Assembly: GCA_014378065.1 (NCBI GenBank)
Contig: JACMOK010000071.1
Span: 1 to 64,000 of the forward strand
Reading direction: 5' to 3'
From: Flavobacterium sp.
Lineage (GTDB): Bacteria > Bacteroidota > Bacteroidia > Flavobacteriales > Flavobacteriaceae
Length of the DNA stretch: 64,000 nucleotides
The stretch's first letter is position 1, and each line of letters starts with the position of its first letter. Below, piece by piece: positions 35,667 through 44,802 of the stretch. The position numbers were made by a program, and so were the translations under genes. The notes beneath the pieces were generated by a model, which had not been told where the DNA came from, searched no databases, and was given only the letters and a program-made list of their open reading frames with translations.

Positions 35667-36014
35667 AATCTTGGGTTGTTAATTATTTTGTTAAATTGTT
35701 ATTTTGTAAAGATAGATATAAATGAACTATTGTTAAATTTTAAGATAAAATATTAAGAGTAAATTAGCATTTAATGTTATTTTTAAAATTTTTATAGTAA
35801 TTGTGTAAATTAATATTGGAATTATATAAATCTCTTTGATCAAAGTTTTAGTATCCAAATCACGAGAAGGGCGAAAATATGGTGTAGGGGTGAGAATTAC
35901 AAAATAAACCATCATGTAACTGGACAGTTTTGTAACAAAATGATCTTTAAAAAAGACTAACTTAATTAGGATTATTTTTCATACTTTTAATCTCTCAAAT
36001 GAGATTCTTTCACC
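35667..36014. other. AT-rich divergent intergenic region
   Basis: 348 bp without a convincing gene. It should hold the promoters of the lipoprotein gene (minus) and the ABC ATPase gene (plus). A -7-like TACTTTTA (35982-35989) and the inverted repeat AATCTCtcaaatGAGATT (35989-36006) lie just before the ABC gene. Otherwise it is featureless AT-rich DNA. Confidence 0.5.
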
Positions 36015-36722
36015 ATGCAAAACCCGCTCATAAAAATTAAGCAGATTACTCGTGATTTTTTGCTCGGCAACGAAATTGTTCATGTTTTAAAAGGCATCGA
36101 TTTAGAAATTAATAAAGGTGAATATGTTGCCTTGATGGGCCCATCAGGATCAGGGAAGTCTACATTGATGAATCTTTTAGGCTGTCTTGACACGCCAACT
36201 TCAGGGACGTACATCCTAAATGGAAAAGATGTCAGCCAAATGCATGACGATGATCTGGCCGAAATTAGAAATAAAGAAATTGGATTTGTATTCCAGACTT
36301 TCAACTTGTTGCCCCGCACTACAGCCCTAGACAATGTGGCACTACCCATGATCTACGCAGGGTTTTCAAAATCGGAAAGAAATGCGCGGGCAACAGAAGT
36401 TTTACGACAGGTGAATTTAGCAGATCGTATGGACCACCAACCCAACCAGCTTTCTGGCGGCCAAAGACAACGGGTAGCGATTGCTAGGGCGATGGTTAAC
36501 AATCCGTCGATTATTTTAGCCGATGAACCCACCGGAAATCTCGACAGCAAAACATCAATTGAAATTATGAAGCTTTTTGGCGACATTCATAAAAATGGGA
36601 ATACTGTGATTTTAGTTACCCATGAAGAGGAAATTGCAGCCTATGCGCACCGCGTGATCCGACTGCGTGACGGAATGATTGAAAGCGATACCATACAGGT
36701 TTCAAATCTAATTGAACAGTGA
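36015..36722 (+). CDS. ABC transporter ATP-binding protein, LolD/MacB type
   Basis: 235 aa, single ATPase subunit. Walker [16 protein letters not shown] (near 42), Q-loop [25 protein letters not shown], signature [14 protein letters not shown], Walker [14 protein letters not shown], switch His VTHEEE. The closest family is LolD/MacB/FtsE-like exporters (type VII ABC systems), which need a FtsX-like permease. No permease gene is adjacent: the stop overlaps the GTG start of an ATP-grasp gene (GTGA). Partner therefore unknown. Confidence 0.9.
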   Translation: MQNPLIKIKQITRDFLLGNEIVHVLKGIDLEINKGEYVALMGPSGSGKSTLMNLLGCLDTPTSGTYILNGKDVSQMHDDDLAEIRNKEIGFVFQTFNLLPRTTALDNVALPMIYAGFSKSERNARATEVLRQVNLADRMDHQPNQLSGGQRQRVAIARAMVNNPSIILADEPTGNLDSKTSIEIMKLFGDIHKNGNTVILVTHEEEIAAYAHRVIRLRDGMIESDTIQVSNLIEQ

Positions 36723-37594
36723 TAAACATTGCATTGCTCACCTGCCAAAGGCTTCCAGAATTAACTGTTGCCGACCAAGCCCTGATTCCGGAACTGGCTC
36801 AATACAACATCAAGGCATCACCTGTAGTTTGGGACGATCCATCCATCAACTGGAACGACTTTAATTTTTTGATTTTTCGCAACACTTGGGATTATTTTGA
36901 AAAAGAAAGCAAATTTAATTCTTGGTTACATCACATTGAGATACTCGGAATTAAAACGCTTAATACGCTTACGACGATCAAACAAAACAAACACAAATTT
37001 TACCTTCGAGAATTAAATAATGAAGGAATTCAAGTCATTCCCACTATATTTATAGATACAACCAAGGCCTTACATTTAGCTGCCCTAATACCACAACACT
37101 GGAAAAAAGCAGTTATTAAGCCAGCCTTTTCTGCAGGTTCCTATTTGACAACATTCTTTGAAACCACCGACGTCGACAAAATTAACTCGCAATATCAAAG
37201 CATTGCTTCTGAAAAGGAATTGTTGCTACAAGAATTTATGCCACAAATTCAAACCTTAGGCGAAACTTCTTTTATATTTTTTAATAAAAAATTCTCGCAC
37301 TGCGTCAATAAAAAACCTGCCGAAGGCGACTTTCGAGTGCAGGTGCAATTTGGCGGGACATATACCTGCATTGATCCAGAACCCGAATTGATCGCTAAAG
37401 CGCAAAAAATCGTAGACACTTTCCAAGATCCACTGTTGTATGCGCGTGTGGACGGAATTGTTGTCGAAAATGAATTGTTGTTGATGGAAATAGAATGCAT
37501 TGAACCAGATTTGTACTTTAACCTTTGCGAAGGATCAATGCACCGCTTTGTGGCGTCGGTCGTAGAAATAATTGCTCAAACAAATCCCTCTTAA
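36719..37594 (+). CDS. ATP-grasp domain protein
   Basis: 291 aa with the layout of an ATP-grasp ligase: an N-terminal pre-ATP-grasp part ([34 protein letters not shown]), a central [14 protein letters not shown]ys-containing ATP-binding strand, [22 protein letters not shown], and the C-terminal [26 protein letters not shown], whose acidic residues would bind Mg. It resembles glutathione synthetase-like and cycloserine-pathway (DcsG-type) proteins. It starts with GTG overlapping the ABC gene by 4 nt, so the two are coupled. Substrate unknown; amino acid or peptide ligation is a guess from the family. Confidence 0.8.
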   Translation: MINIALLTCQRLPELTVADQALIPELAQYNIKASPVVWDDPSINWNDFNFLIFRNTWDYFEKESKFNSWLHHIEILGIKTLNTLTTIKQNKHKFYLRELNNEGIQVIPTIFIDTTKALHLAALIPQHWKKAVIKPAFSAGSYLTTFFETTDVDKINSQYQSIASEKELLLQEFMPQIQTLGETSFIFFNKKFSHCVNKKPAEGDFRVQVQFGGTYTCIDPEPELIAKAQKIVDTFQDPLLYARVDGIVVENELLLMEIECIEPDLYFNLCEGSMHRFVASVVEIIAQTNPS

Positions 37595-37614
37595 CATAAT
37601 AATAAAATAAGCAA

Positions 37615-38187
37615 ATGAAAGTATATACCAAAACAGGTGACAAAGGAACAACAGCACTTTTCGGCGGAACCAGAGTTCCCAAAGACCATATTCGGATCGA
37701 AAGTTACGGCACTGTAGATGAGCTCAATTCGCACATCGGACTCATCCGAGACCAAGACATTAATACAAACTATAAAAAAATCCTGATTGAGATTCAAGAC
37801 CGTCTCTTTACTGTAGGCGCCATTTTGGCCACACCACCCGACAAAGAAATTTTAAAAAATGGTGAACGTCGACTCAAAAAACTCGGAATTCTGGAAACCG
37901 ACATTGAATTGCTCGAAAACGAAATTGACGCTATGGAAGCCGCCCTGCCGCCAATGACCCATTTCGTATTGCCAGGCGGACATACAACCGTGTCCTATTG
38001 TCATATTGCGCGCTGCGTTTGCCGTCGTGCCGAGCGCCTGGCAGTACATTTAAGTCATCATGAAGCAATCGGTGGAGAAGCTATCCAATACCTCAACCGC
38101 CTTTCTGATTATCTTTTCGTGCTGGCAAGGAAGTTGTCTTTAGACCTCAATGCCGATGAGGTCAAATGGATTCCACGCAAGGATTGA
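37615..38187 (+). CDS. ATP:cob(I)alamin adenosyltransferase, PduO type
   Basis: 190 aa. VYTKTGDKGTTALFGGTRVPKDHIRIESYGTVDELNSHIG is the diagnostic N-terminus with the ATP-binding loop, and CHIARCVCRRAERLAV with YLNRLSDYLFVLAR the C-terminal signature. It makes adenosylcobalamin, the cofactor of methylmalonyl-CoA mutase; meaB, which protects that enzyme, lies at 44803. It follows the ATP-grasp gene by 20 bp and may share its transcript. A repeat copy begins 10 bp after the stop. Confidence 0.95.
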   Translation: MKVYTKTGDKGTTALFGGTRVPKDHIRIESYGTVDELNSHIGLIRDQDINTNYKKILIEIQDRLFTVGAILATPPDKEILKNGERRLKKLGILETDIELLENEIDAMEAALPPMTHFVLPGGHTTVSYCHIARCVCRRAERLAVHLSHHEAIGGEAIQYLNRLSDYLFVLARKLSLDLNADEVKWIPRKD

Positions 38188-38196
38188 TAATTGTTA

Positions 38197-38274
38197 GAAG
38201 CCGTTTCCTGCTGTCTGTTGCAATCTTTTGGGTTTGAAGAAAAACCCAAAAGGATTTCCACTCCCATCAGGGCT
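38197..38274 (-). repeat. Dispersed palindromic element, copy e
   Basis: Read on the minus strand: begins AGCCCTGATGGGAGTGGAAA and ends CAGGAAACGGCTTC. CCTG pairs with CAGG. The apical stem TTTTGGGTTT/AAACCCAAAA is fully paired. It lies between the adenosyltransferase stop and the DUF2795 promoter. Confidence 0.78.
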
Positions 38275-38326
38275 ACCGTCAAAACCGAACGTTCTTAACT
38301 TTAATAAAAAATAAATCAAATTTTAC

Positions 38327-38356
38327 TTGACTTTTTGAGTAAAAAAATTATTTTTG
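38327..38356 (+). promoter_or_regulatory. DUF2795 gene promoter (TTG-N19-TATTTTTG)
   Basis: The -33 TTG (38327-38329) and the -7 box TATTTTTG (38349-38356) are exactly 19 bp apart, a textbook Bacteroidota promoter, 21 bp before the ATG. Confidence 0.7.
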
Positions 38357-38377
38357 CACAAACTAAAATCATAGAAG

Positions 38378-38599
38378 ATGTATTGGACATTAGAATTAGC
38401 TTCGTATTTAAGCGATGCCCCGTGGCCTGCAACCAAAGATGAACTTATAGACTATGCTATTAGAGCCGGAGCGCCGCTTGAAGTAGTAGAAAACCTGCAG
38501 TCAATTGAAGATGAAGGGGAAATATACGAATCAATGGAAGAAATTTGGCCGGATTATCCTACAGACGAAGATTATCTTTGGAATGAGGATGAGTATTAA
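38378..38599 (+). CDS. DUF2795 domain-containing small acidic protein
   Basis: 73 aa. MYWTLELASYLSDAPWPATKDELIDYAIRAGAPLEVVENLQ matches the DUF2795 pattern (a short helical domain that, in longer proteins, occurs in multiple copies), followed by a strongly acidic tail rich in Glu, Asp, Tyr and Trp. Function unknown. It has its own well-formed promoter and a terminator, so it is monocistronic and directly precedes secA. Confidence 0.88.
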   Translation: MYWTLELASYLSDAPWPATKDELIDYAIRAGAPLEVVENLQSIEDEGEIYESMEEIWPDYPTDEDYLWNEDEY

Positions 38600-38620
38600 A
38601 AAAATAATAAAACCAATGAA

Positions 38621-38648
38621 AAGTCTCAGCAGAGGCTTTTTTTTTGTT
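38621..38648 (+). terminator. Terminator before secA
   Basis: AAGTCTC pairs with GAGGCTT (one wobble) around AGCA and is followed by nine T. Confidence 0.82.
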
Positions 38649-38656
38649 TAAATTTG
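38649..38656 (+). promoter_or_regulatory. secA -7 box
   Basis: TAAATTTG immediately after the DUF2795 terminator, 32 bp before the secA ATG. Confidence 0.5.
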
Positions 38657-38688
38657 CACACTTATAAATAAGAAATTATAGATACACC

Positions 38689-41600
38689 ATGAGTTTCATA
38701 AATAGCGTTATCAAAGTTTTCGTAGGCGATAAATCTCAGAAAGATGTTAAAGCTTTGCAAGGAAATGTAGCCAAAATTAAAGCAATTGAAATCACGCTGG
38801 CCAATTTGTCACACGATGACTTAAGAGCCAAAACAGGCGAATTTAAAGACAAAATAAAGCAGGCCCGCGCCGATAAAGACGCCAAAATTTTGGCACTGGT
38901 TCAAGAAGTTGAAATCATTGAAGATATTGACAAACGAGAAGACATTTACGCTTCCATCGATGCTCTTGAGAAAGAAGCATACGAAATTTCAGAAAAAACA
39001 CTCGACGAAATTCTTCCTGAAGCCTTTGCAGTCATCAAAGAAACTGCAAAACGCTTTAAAGACAATACCACCCTTAGCGTGACCGCCACACCCAAAGACC
39101 GAGAACTTTCGGCTGCAAAATCTTACATTACGCTAGAAGGGGATCAAGCGATTTGGGCTAATTCTTGGAATGCCGCCGGAAAAGAAATCACCTGGGACAT
39201 GATTCACTACGATGTACAATTGATCGGCGGAATGGTGTTGCACTCCGGAAAAATTGCCGAAATGCAAACAGGGGAAGGAAAAACCTTGGTAGCCACGCTT
39301 CCGTTATACTTAAACGCCTTGACCGGAAACGGGGTTCACTTGGTTACTGTAAACGATTACCTCGCCAAGCGCGACAGTACCTGGAAAGCACCATTATTCG
39401 AATTTCACGGACTCACAGTAGAATGTATCGACAATTACCAACCCAATACCGAAGAACGAAGAAAAGCCTACGAAGCCGATATCACTTATGGAACCAACAA
39501 TGAATTTGGTTTTGATTATCTGAGAGACAACATGGCGCATTCACCCGAAGACTTGGTTCAACGCAAACACAACTACGCCATTGTCGATGAGGTCGATTCG
39601 GTCTTGATTGATGATGCTCGTACGCCCTTGATTATTTCAGGCCCCGTGCCGCAGGGAGATCGTCACGAATTCAACGAACTCAAACCAAAAATCGATCACT
39701 TGGTAAACCTTCAAAAACAATTGTCGAACGGCTTTCTAACCGAAGCCAAACGGTTGGTAAAAGAAGGGAATACTAAAGATGGCGGATTTAATTTACTCAG
39801 AGCCTACCGCGCCTTGCCTAAGAACAAAGCCTTAATCAAGTTCTTAAGTGAAGAAGGCGTCAAGCAATTGCTTCAAAAAACCGAAAATCAATATATGCAA
39901 GACAACAACCGCGACATGCACAAAGTTGATGAGGCGCTGTATTTTGTTATTGAAGAAAAAAACAACCAAGTAGAATTGACCGATAATGGAATCAAATTTC
40001 TATCCGCCGATACAACCGATGGTAACTTTTTCGTACTGCCCGATATCGGAACCGAAATTGCCCGCATCGAAAAGCAAGGCCTTGATAAAGATTCCGAAGC
40101 CGAAGAAAAAGAAAAATTATTTCAAGATTTCTCCATTAAAAGCGAGCGCATCCACACCTTAACCCAGCTATTGAAAGCCTATACATTATTTGAAAAAGAT
40201 GTGGAGTATGTAATCATGGAGAATAAAATCATGATTGTCGATGAACAGACGGGTCGTATTATGGACGGTCGCCGCTACTCGGATGGATTGCACCAAGCCA
40301 TTGAAGCGAAAGAAAATGTAAAAATTGAAGCGGCCACCCAAACCTTTGCCACAGTAACTCTTCAGAACTATTTCAGAATGTACAGTAAACTGGCGGGAAT
40401 GACGGGAACCGCTGTCACAGAAGCGGGCGAACTTTGGGAAATTTACAAATTAGACGTGGTAGAAATTCCAACCAACCGTGCGATGGCCAGAAAAGACAAA
40501 GAAGACTACATCTATAAAACGACACGCGAAAAATTCAATGCCGTTATCGAAGATGTAACCGAATTATCGAACGCCGGAAGACCAGTACTGATCGGAACCA
40601 CTTCGGTAGAAATTTCCGAATTGCTGAGCCGAATGTTGAAAATGCGAGGGGTCAATCACAATGTATTGAATGCCAAAATGCACAAACAAGAAGCGCAAAT
40701 TGTTGAAGAAGCCGGAAAGGCAGGGGTGGTTACGATCGCAACAAATATGGCCGGTCGTGGAACAGATATCAAATTGTCTCCAGAAGTAAAACAAGCCGGT
40801 GGCCTAGCCATTGTAGGAACCGAGCGTCATGATTCACGCCGTGTTGACCGCCAGTTGAGAGGTCGTGCAGGGCGTCAGGGAGATGTGGGAAGTTCGCAGT
40901 TTTATGTTTCTCTTGAAGACAACTTGATGCGTCTTTTTGGCTCTGAAAGAGTGGCAAAAGTAATGGACCGTATGGGATTAAAAGAAGGCGAAGTAATTCA
41001 GCACTCTATGATGACCAAGTCGATTGAACGTGCCCAGAAAAAAGTGGAAGAAAACAATTTTGGCGTGCGAAAACGATTATTAGAATATGATGATGTCATG
41101 AATGCCCAACGGGAAGTGGTCTATAAACGACGACGTCACGCCTTACATGGAGAACGTTTGAAAGTAGATATCGCCAACATGATGTATGATACTTGCGAAG
41201 TGATCGTTGATGCAAATAAACAATCTCGGGATTTTAAAAATTTCGAATTTGAATTGATCCGTTATTTTTCTATCACGTCTCCAGTAACCGAAAGTGAATT
41301 TGAACGGAGTTCCGAAATGGAGTTGACGGGAAAAGTATACAAAGCGGCCTTAGAATTCTACACAGAGAAAACTGAAAGAAGCGCTAGAGAAGCCTTTCCA
41401 ATTATACAAAATGTTTACGAAGACAAAAACAACCAATTTGAGCGTATCGTGGTGCCGTTTACGGATGGAATAAAATCGCTTAATGTGGTGACTGACTTGA
41501 AAAAAGCCTACGATTCAAAAGGAAAACAACTCGTAGCCGATTTTGAAAAAAATATTACTTTGGCCATTGTAGATGAAGCTTGGAAAAAACACTTGCGAAA

Positions 41601-42045
41601 AATGGACGAACTCAAACAATCCGTACAGTTGGCGGTACATGAACAAAAAGATCCGTTACTGATTTATAAATTTGAAGCCTTTAATTTGTTTAGTTCGATG
41701 TTGAACGGCGTGAACAAAGAAGTAATTTCGTTCTTGTTCAAAGGCGATTTGCCACAACAAAATGTGCCTTCCATTCAAGAAGCCAAACAAGTGCGTCAAA
41801 AAGAAGATTATAAAACCAGTAAAGACGAAGTTCCAAATAGCGACAAGTTGGCTGACCAAAACCGAGAAGCAGGAAAAACGCAGCAACGTCAGGTAACGGA
41901 AACCATTGTACGCGAAATGCCAAAAATAAATCGCAACGACAGCGTTACAATTAAGCACGTGATGAGTGGAAAATCGGAAACAATGAAATTCAAAAAAGCT
42001 GAAAGCATGATCAATTCAGGCGAATGGGTGATTGTAAATGAATAA
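38689..42045 (+). CDS. secA: Preprotein translocase ATPase SecA
   Basis: 1118 aa, motor of Sec export. NBD1 has Walker [21 protein letters not shown] (near 191) and the DEVD box ([21 protein letters not shown]); the preprotein cross-linking region and NBD2 ([51 protein letters not shown]) follow. It is about 200 residues longer than E. coli SecA, mainly through extra segments between the N-terminus and Walker A and in the region around 340-480, as in other Bacteroidota. The C-terminus ([20 protein letters not shown]) lacks the Cys/His zinc-binding tail used to bind SecB. Monocistronic. Confidence 0.97.
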   Translation: MSFINSVIKVFVGDKSQKDVKALQGNVAKIKAIEITLANLSHDDLRAKTGEFKDKIKQARADKDAKILALVQEVEIIEDIDKREDIYASIDALEKEAYEISEKTLDEILPEAFAVIKETAKRFKDNTTLSVTATPKDRELSAAKSYITLEGDQAIWANSWNAAGKEITWDMIHYDVQLIGGMVLHSGKIAEMQTGEGKTLVATLPLYLNALTGNGVHLVTVNDYLAKRDSTWKAPLFEFHGLTVECIDNYQPNTEERRKAYEADITYGTNNEFGFDYLRDNMAHSPEDLVQRKHNYAIVDEVDSVLIDDARTPLIISGPVPQGDRHEFNELKPKIDHLVNLQKQLSNGFLTEAKRLVKEGNTKDGGFNLLRAYRALPKNKALIKFLSEEGVKQLLQKTENQYMQDNNRDMHKVDEALYFVIEEKNNQVELTDNGIKFLSADTTDGNFFVLPDIGTEIARIEKQGLDKDSEAEEKEKLFQDFSIKSERIHTLTQLLKAYTLFEKDVEYVIMENKIMIVDEQTGRIMDGRRYSDGLHQAIEAKENVKIEAATQTFATVTLQNYFRMYSKLAGMTGTAVTEAGELWEIYKLDVVEIPTNRAMARKDKEDYIYKTTREKFNAVIEDVTELSNAGRPVLIGTTSVEISELLSRMLKMRGVNHNVLNAKMHKQEAQIVEEAGKAGVVTIATNMAGRGTDIKLSPEVKQAGGLAIVGTERHDSRRVDRQLRGRAGRQGDVGSSQFYVSLEDNLMRLFGSERVAKVMDRMGLKEGEVIQHSMMTKSIERAQKKVEENNFGVRKRLLEYDDVMNAQREVVYKRRRHALHGERLKVDIANMMYDTCEVIVDANKQSRDFKNFEFELIRYFSITSPVTESEFERSSEMELTGKVYKAALEFYTEKTERSAREAFPIIQNVYEDKNNQFERIVVPFTDGIKSLNVVTDLKKAYDSKGKQLVADFEKNITLAIVDEAWKKHLRKMDELKQSVQLAVHEQKDPLLIYKFEAFNLFSSMLNGVNKEVISFLFKGDLPQQNVPSIQEAKQVRQKEDYKTSKDEVPNSDKLADQNREAGKTQQRQVTETIVREMPKINRNDSVTIKHVMSGKSETMKFKKAESMINSGEWVIVNE

Positions 42046-42066
42046 AAAAGCATCGTAATGCAAATT

Positions 42067-42098
42067 AAATCCTCTATCGCAAAAGTGATAGAGGATTT
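42067..42098 (+). terminator. secA terminator
   Basis: AAATCCTCTATC pairs with GATAGAGGATTT around GCAAAAGT, followed by T-rich sequence. Confidence 0.88.
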
Positions 42099-42100
42099 TC

Positions 42101-42108
42101 TATATTTG
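42101..42108 (+). promoter_or_regulatory. -7 box of the 42124 gene
   Basis: TATATTTG, 15 bp before the ATG, directly behind the secA terminator. Confidence 0.5.
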
Positions 42109-42123
42109 ATCAAATGAAATTTT

Positions 42124-42702
42124 ATGAAAACAAGGATGTGGATCTTGCTTTTTCTCTCGACGCTAAATACTATTGGTCAAAACCTAGAAAAATTAAAATC
42201 GAATACCAAAAAAATCTACGATGCTAATTACACCATGGATTTTGAAGCGGTAACCGAACTCACCTACCCTAGTATTGTGGCCCAAATCGGCAAAGAACAA
42301 TTTATCGCACAACTTGACGCTAATTATCAAAATGACGAATTCAGGATGCGTCTTGAAATCGTAAATCCAACTTTCAGTTACAGCAACATTAAAAAAATAG
42401 AAAGCCATTCTTTTTGTGTGATTTCATATAAAAATCCGGTACGTTACTTTTTTGAAAACAAATTGGACGGTCTCTCTGCTCCTAGGAGAGTAGCCTTGCT
42501 CAAACAAACTACATTAGCCACTGATGTAATTTTTGAGCCTAAGCGCAACAGCATTAGTGTCAAACGGAATTCAAAATTAATCGCCGTTTATGATGATAAT
42601 ACTAATTTCCAATGGATGTTTTTTAATTTTGATGACGTGGGTCAGCGTCAGCTATTTTATACCACTTTCAACAACAATGTTAAAAAAGAGTTAGGACTTT
42701 GA
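42124..42702 (+). CDS. Conserved hypothetical secreted protein
   Basis: 192 aa. A short signal peptide (MKTRMWILLFLSTLNTIGQ) is followed by a soluble alpha/beta protein. LKSNTKKIYDANYTMDFEAVTELTYPSIV resembles the start of the NTF2/SnoaL-like small proteins that flavobacteria export, but I cannot confirm a domain. The C-terminus has NTNFQWMFFNFDDVGQRQLF. No catalytic motif seen. It has its own -7 box and no operon partner. Function unknown. Confidence 0.72.
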   Translation: MKTRMWILLFLSTLNTIGQNLEKLKSNTKKIYDANYTMDFEAVTELTYPSIVAQIGKEQFIAQLDANYQNDEFRMRLEIVNPTFSYSNIKKIESHSFCVISYKNPVRYFFENKLDGLSAPRRVALLKQTTLATDVIFEPKRNSISVKRNSKLIAVYDDNTNFQWMFFNFDDVGQRQLFYTTFNNNVKKELGL

Positions 42703-42770
42703 ATAGAAAACTAAAATAGTTTTTATATTTACTACACCAAACATTTATAATTAACCCAAAATAAATTATC

Positions 42771-42881
42771 ATGGCAAAAAGTCAAGACGCAAAAAAAACC
42801 GTAAAAAAAGAACCTCTGAAAACTGCAAAGGAAAAGGCAGCCGATAAAAGAGATAAGAAGAACAGTCCGAAAAGGGATTGA
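42771..42881 (+). CDS. Small Lys-rich protein, 36 aa
   Basis: Short ORF MAKSQDAKKTVKKEPLKTAK ending NSPKRD, followed by TGA. One third of residues are Lys and almost none are hydrophobic, so it is probably unstructured and could bind nucleic acid (inference). Similar tiny Lys-rich proteins occur in Flavobacterium (from memory). A TATATTTA box lies upstream, and the stop is 9 bp before a perfect terminator, which supports a real transcription unit. Confidence 0.6.
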   Translation: MAKSQDAKKTVKKEPLKTAKEKAADKRDKKNSPKRD

Positions 42882-42888
42882 GAATTAA

Positions 42889-42924
42889 AAAAAGAGCGTA
42901 CGATTATCAGTCTTACGCTCTTTC
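42889..42924. terminator. Bidirectional terminator
   Basis: AAAGAGCGTA pairs perfectly with TACGCTCTTT; A run upstream, T-rich downstream. It serves both the small Lys-rich gene and the convergent oxidase gene. Confidence 0.9.
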
Positions 42925-42927
42925 TAA

Positions 42928-44340
42928 TTATAAAGAATCAGGAAAAATTTTGCCGGGGTTTAAAATCCCTTTTGGATCAAAGACTGCTTTGATGCCCTTC
43001 ATCAATTGCAATTGGGCGTGGTTAAATGCAATATCCATATAGTTTTTTTGAACATAACCAATGCCATGCTCTCCAGATATCGTGCCCTTCAAAGAAACCG
43101 TCAGTTCAAATATTTCACGTATCCCTTTGGGCACTTCAGTATGCCAATTTTGATCAGACATCGCTCCCTTGATGATGTTCACGTGCAAATTTCCATCGCC
43201 GGCATGTCCATAACAAACCGATTTGAACCCATAGGAATTTCCGATTAATTTAATTCCAGCCAATAATTTGGGCAGTTCATAACGCGGCACTACGGTATCT
43301 TCTTCCTTATAAATCGAATTCGATTTGACCGCTTCTGCTATCGAACGGCGCATTTTCCAAAGCGCGTTCTTCTCGTCTTCGGTATCAGCAAAAAGTACTT
43401 CATCAATGTGAAACTTTTCGACAACCGACATAATTTTTTCAGCCTCTGCAAAAAGAATTTCAGGATAATTGCCATCGACTTCAATGAGTAAATGGGCCTG
43501 AACTCCGGGAGCCACTTTCACACTTAATCCTGGTACAAATTTTAAACTCCAGTCTATTGCATCGCGCTCCATAAATTCTAAAGCGCTCGGAACAATGCCA
43601 GCCCTGAAAATAGCTGAAACCGCTTCACAGGCTTCGTTTGCATTCAAAAAAGGAACAAGCATCAAGACGTTGTGTGTATTTTTGGGCAACAATTTTAAAA
43701 CAATTTTAGTAATAATACCCAAAGTTCCTTCACTGCCAACCATTAACTGCGTCATATTATATCCCGTCGCATTTTTTAGTGTGTTGGCGCCAGTCCAAAT
43801 AACATCGCCGTTGGCCAGAACCACTTCTAGATTCAAGACATAATCTTTAGTCACGCCATATTTTACGGCTCTGGCACCTCCGGCATTTTCAGCAACATTT
43901 CCTCCGATCCAACAACTACCCTGACTGCTGGGATCGGGTGGGTAAAATAGATTTATTTCGGCTACCGCCTCGCGTAAAACTTGCGTAATAACGGCAGGCT
44001 CGACCGTCACTTGCAGATTCTGCTGGTCAATATAAAGTATTTTGTTGAAACGTTCCATCGACAGACCAATGCCTTGGTGGACAGACAAAGCACCGCCGCT
44101 TAACCCCGTCCTTCCGCCTATAGCAGTGACAGGGATCGCATTTTGGTTTGCGCATTTTAAAATTCTGGAAATCTCTTGTGTGTTGGCTGGTTTTAAAACC
44201 ACCGCTGGCGGAAAAGCATAGGCTTCGGTTTCGTCATGGCCGTAATGGTTTCGGGTTTCTTGGTCTAAAAAAAGAAAAGCGCGTCCAACTATATTTTCAA
44301 GTTCAACAATTAATTCGGGAGTTAAATTATTTTGAAACAT
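42928..44340 (-). CDS. FAD-linked oxidase, glycolate oxidase/D-lactate dehydrogenase (GlcD) type
   Basis: 470 aa from the ATG at 44338-44340 (MFQNNLTPELIVELENIVG); the frame is open to an ATG at 44379, but the shorter start matches the family. FAD-binding PCMH domain: AVTAIGGRTGLSGGALSV, YPPDPSSQGSCWIGGNVAENAGG, GSEGTLGIITKIVLKLLP. FAD-oxidase C-terminal domain: CYGHAGDGNLHVNI and GTISGEHGIGYVQKNYM. It oxidises a 2-hydroxy acid such as glycolate or D-lactate; which one cannot be told. No GlcE/GlcF partners are adjacent. Confidence 0.9.
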   Translation of the reverse strand: MFQNNLTPELIVELENIVGRAFLFLDQETRNHYGHDETEAYAFPPAVVLKPANTQEISRILKCANQNAIPVTAIGGRTGLSGGALSVHQGIGLSMERFNKILYIDQQNLQVTVEPAVITQVLREAVAEINLFYPPDPSSQGSCWIGGNVAENAGGARAVKYGVTKDYVLNLEVVLANGDVIWTGANTLKNATGYNMTQLMVGSEGTLGIITKIVLKLLPKNTHNVLMLVPFLNANEACEAVSAIFRAGIVPSALEFMERDAIDWSLKFVPGLSVKVAPGVQAHLLIEVDGNYPEILFAEAEKIMSVVEKFHIDEVLFADTEDEKNALWKMRRSIAEAVKSNSIYKEEDTVVPRYELPKLLAGIKLIGNSYGFKSVCYGHAGDGNLHVNIIKGAMSDQNWHTEVPKGIREIFELTVSLKGTISGEHGIGYVQKNYMDIAFNHAQLQLMKGIKAVFDPKGILNPGKIFPDSL

Positions 44341-44434
44341 CAGCAGATTTAAAATGGATTTGATAGTTGGAAACGGCATTCCAAAAATACTGCTTTTTCG
44401 GTTGTATTGTCATCCTTTAATATGGTTTTATTCT

Positions 44435-44718
44435 CTAGTAGTTGACTGCTAATTTGCTGGAAATGTCTAAATCATTCAATGCTGTAGTGATTCCGTAATC
44501 TTTATTATCTTTCCCATTGATTAGACAAGCTATTTTTTTGTTTGCTTATTCAAATACGCATCCTGTCCGTCGACATCCAACGCAATGACTTATGTATTTC
44601 TCTTTTTAATTCTCGTAAGTAATGCATTCCCGCTGCCAAGTCAGCCGTATAATTCGGCGTAGAATTAATTTTCTCTGTATGTTAATTGCGCCAAAATCGT
44701 GAACAGTGATGGTTTCAT
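44435..44718 (-). pseudogene. Degenerate ORF with two or more frameshifts, family not recognised
   Basis: The stretch 44380-44802 has no intact gene. On the minus strand an ATG at 44718 opens MKPSLFTILAQLTYRE and stops soon after. A second frame reads INSTPNYTADLAAGMHYLRE, then LKREIHKSL. A third gives ALDVDGQDAYLNKQTKKIAC, then INGKDNKDYGITTALNDLDI, ending LAVNY with TAG at 44435. The pieces are consecutive and of natural composition, together about 95 codons, so a small gene has decayed here. I do not recognise the family. No repeat copy is present. Confidence 0.5.
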
Positions 44719-44802
44719 GAGCAAATCAGGAATAAAAAATAAAGCTCAGATCTAAAATGCTGTTTTTGTTTTTATTACTTTTACTTTTCAAACCAATAGA
44801 TT

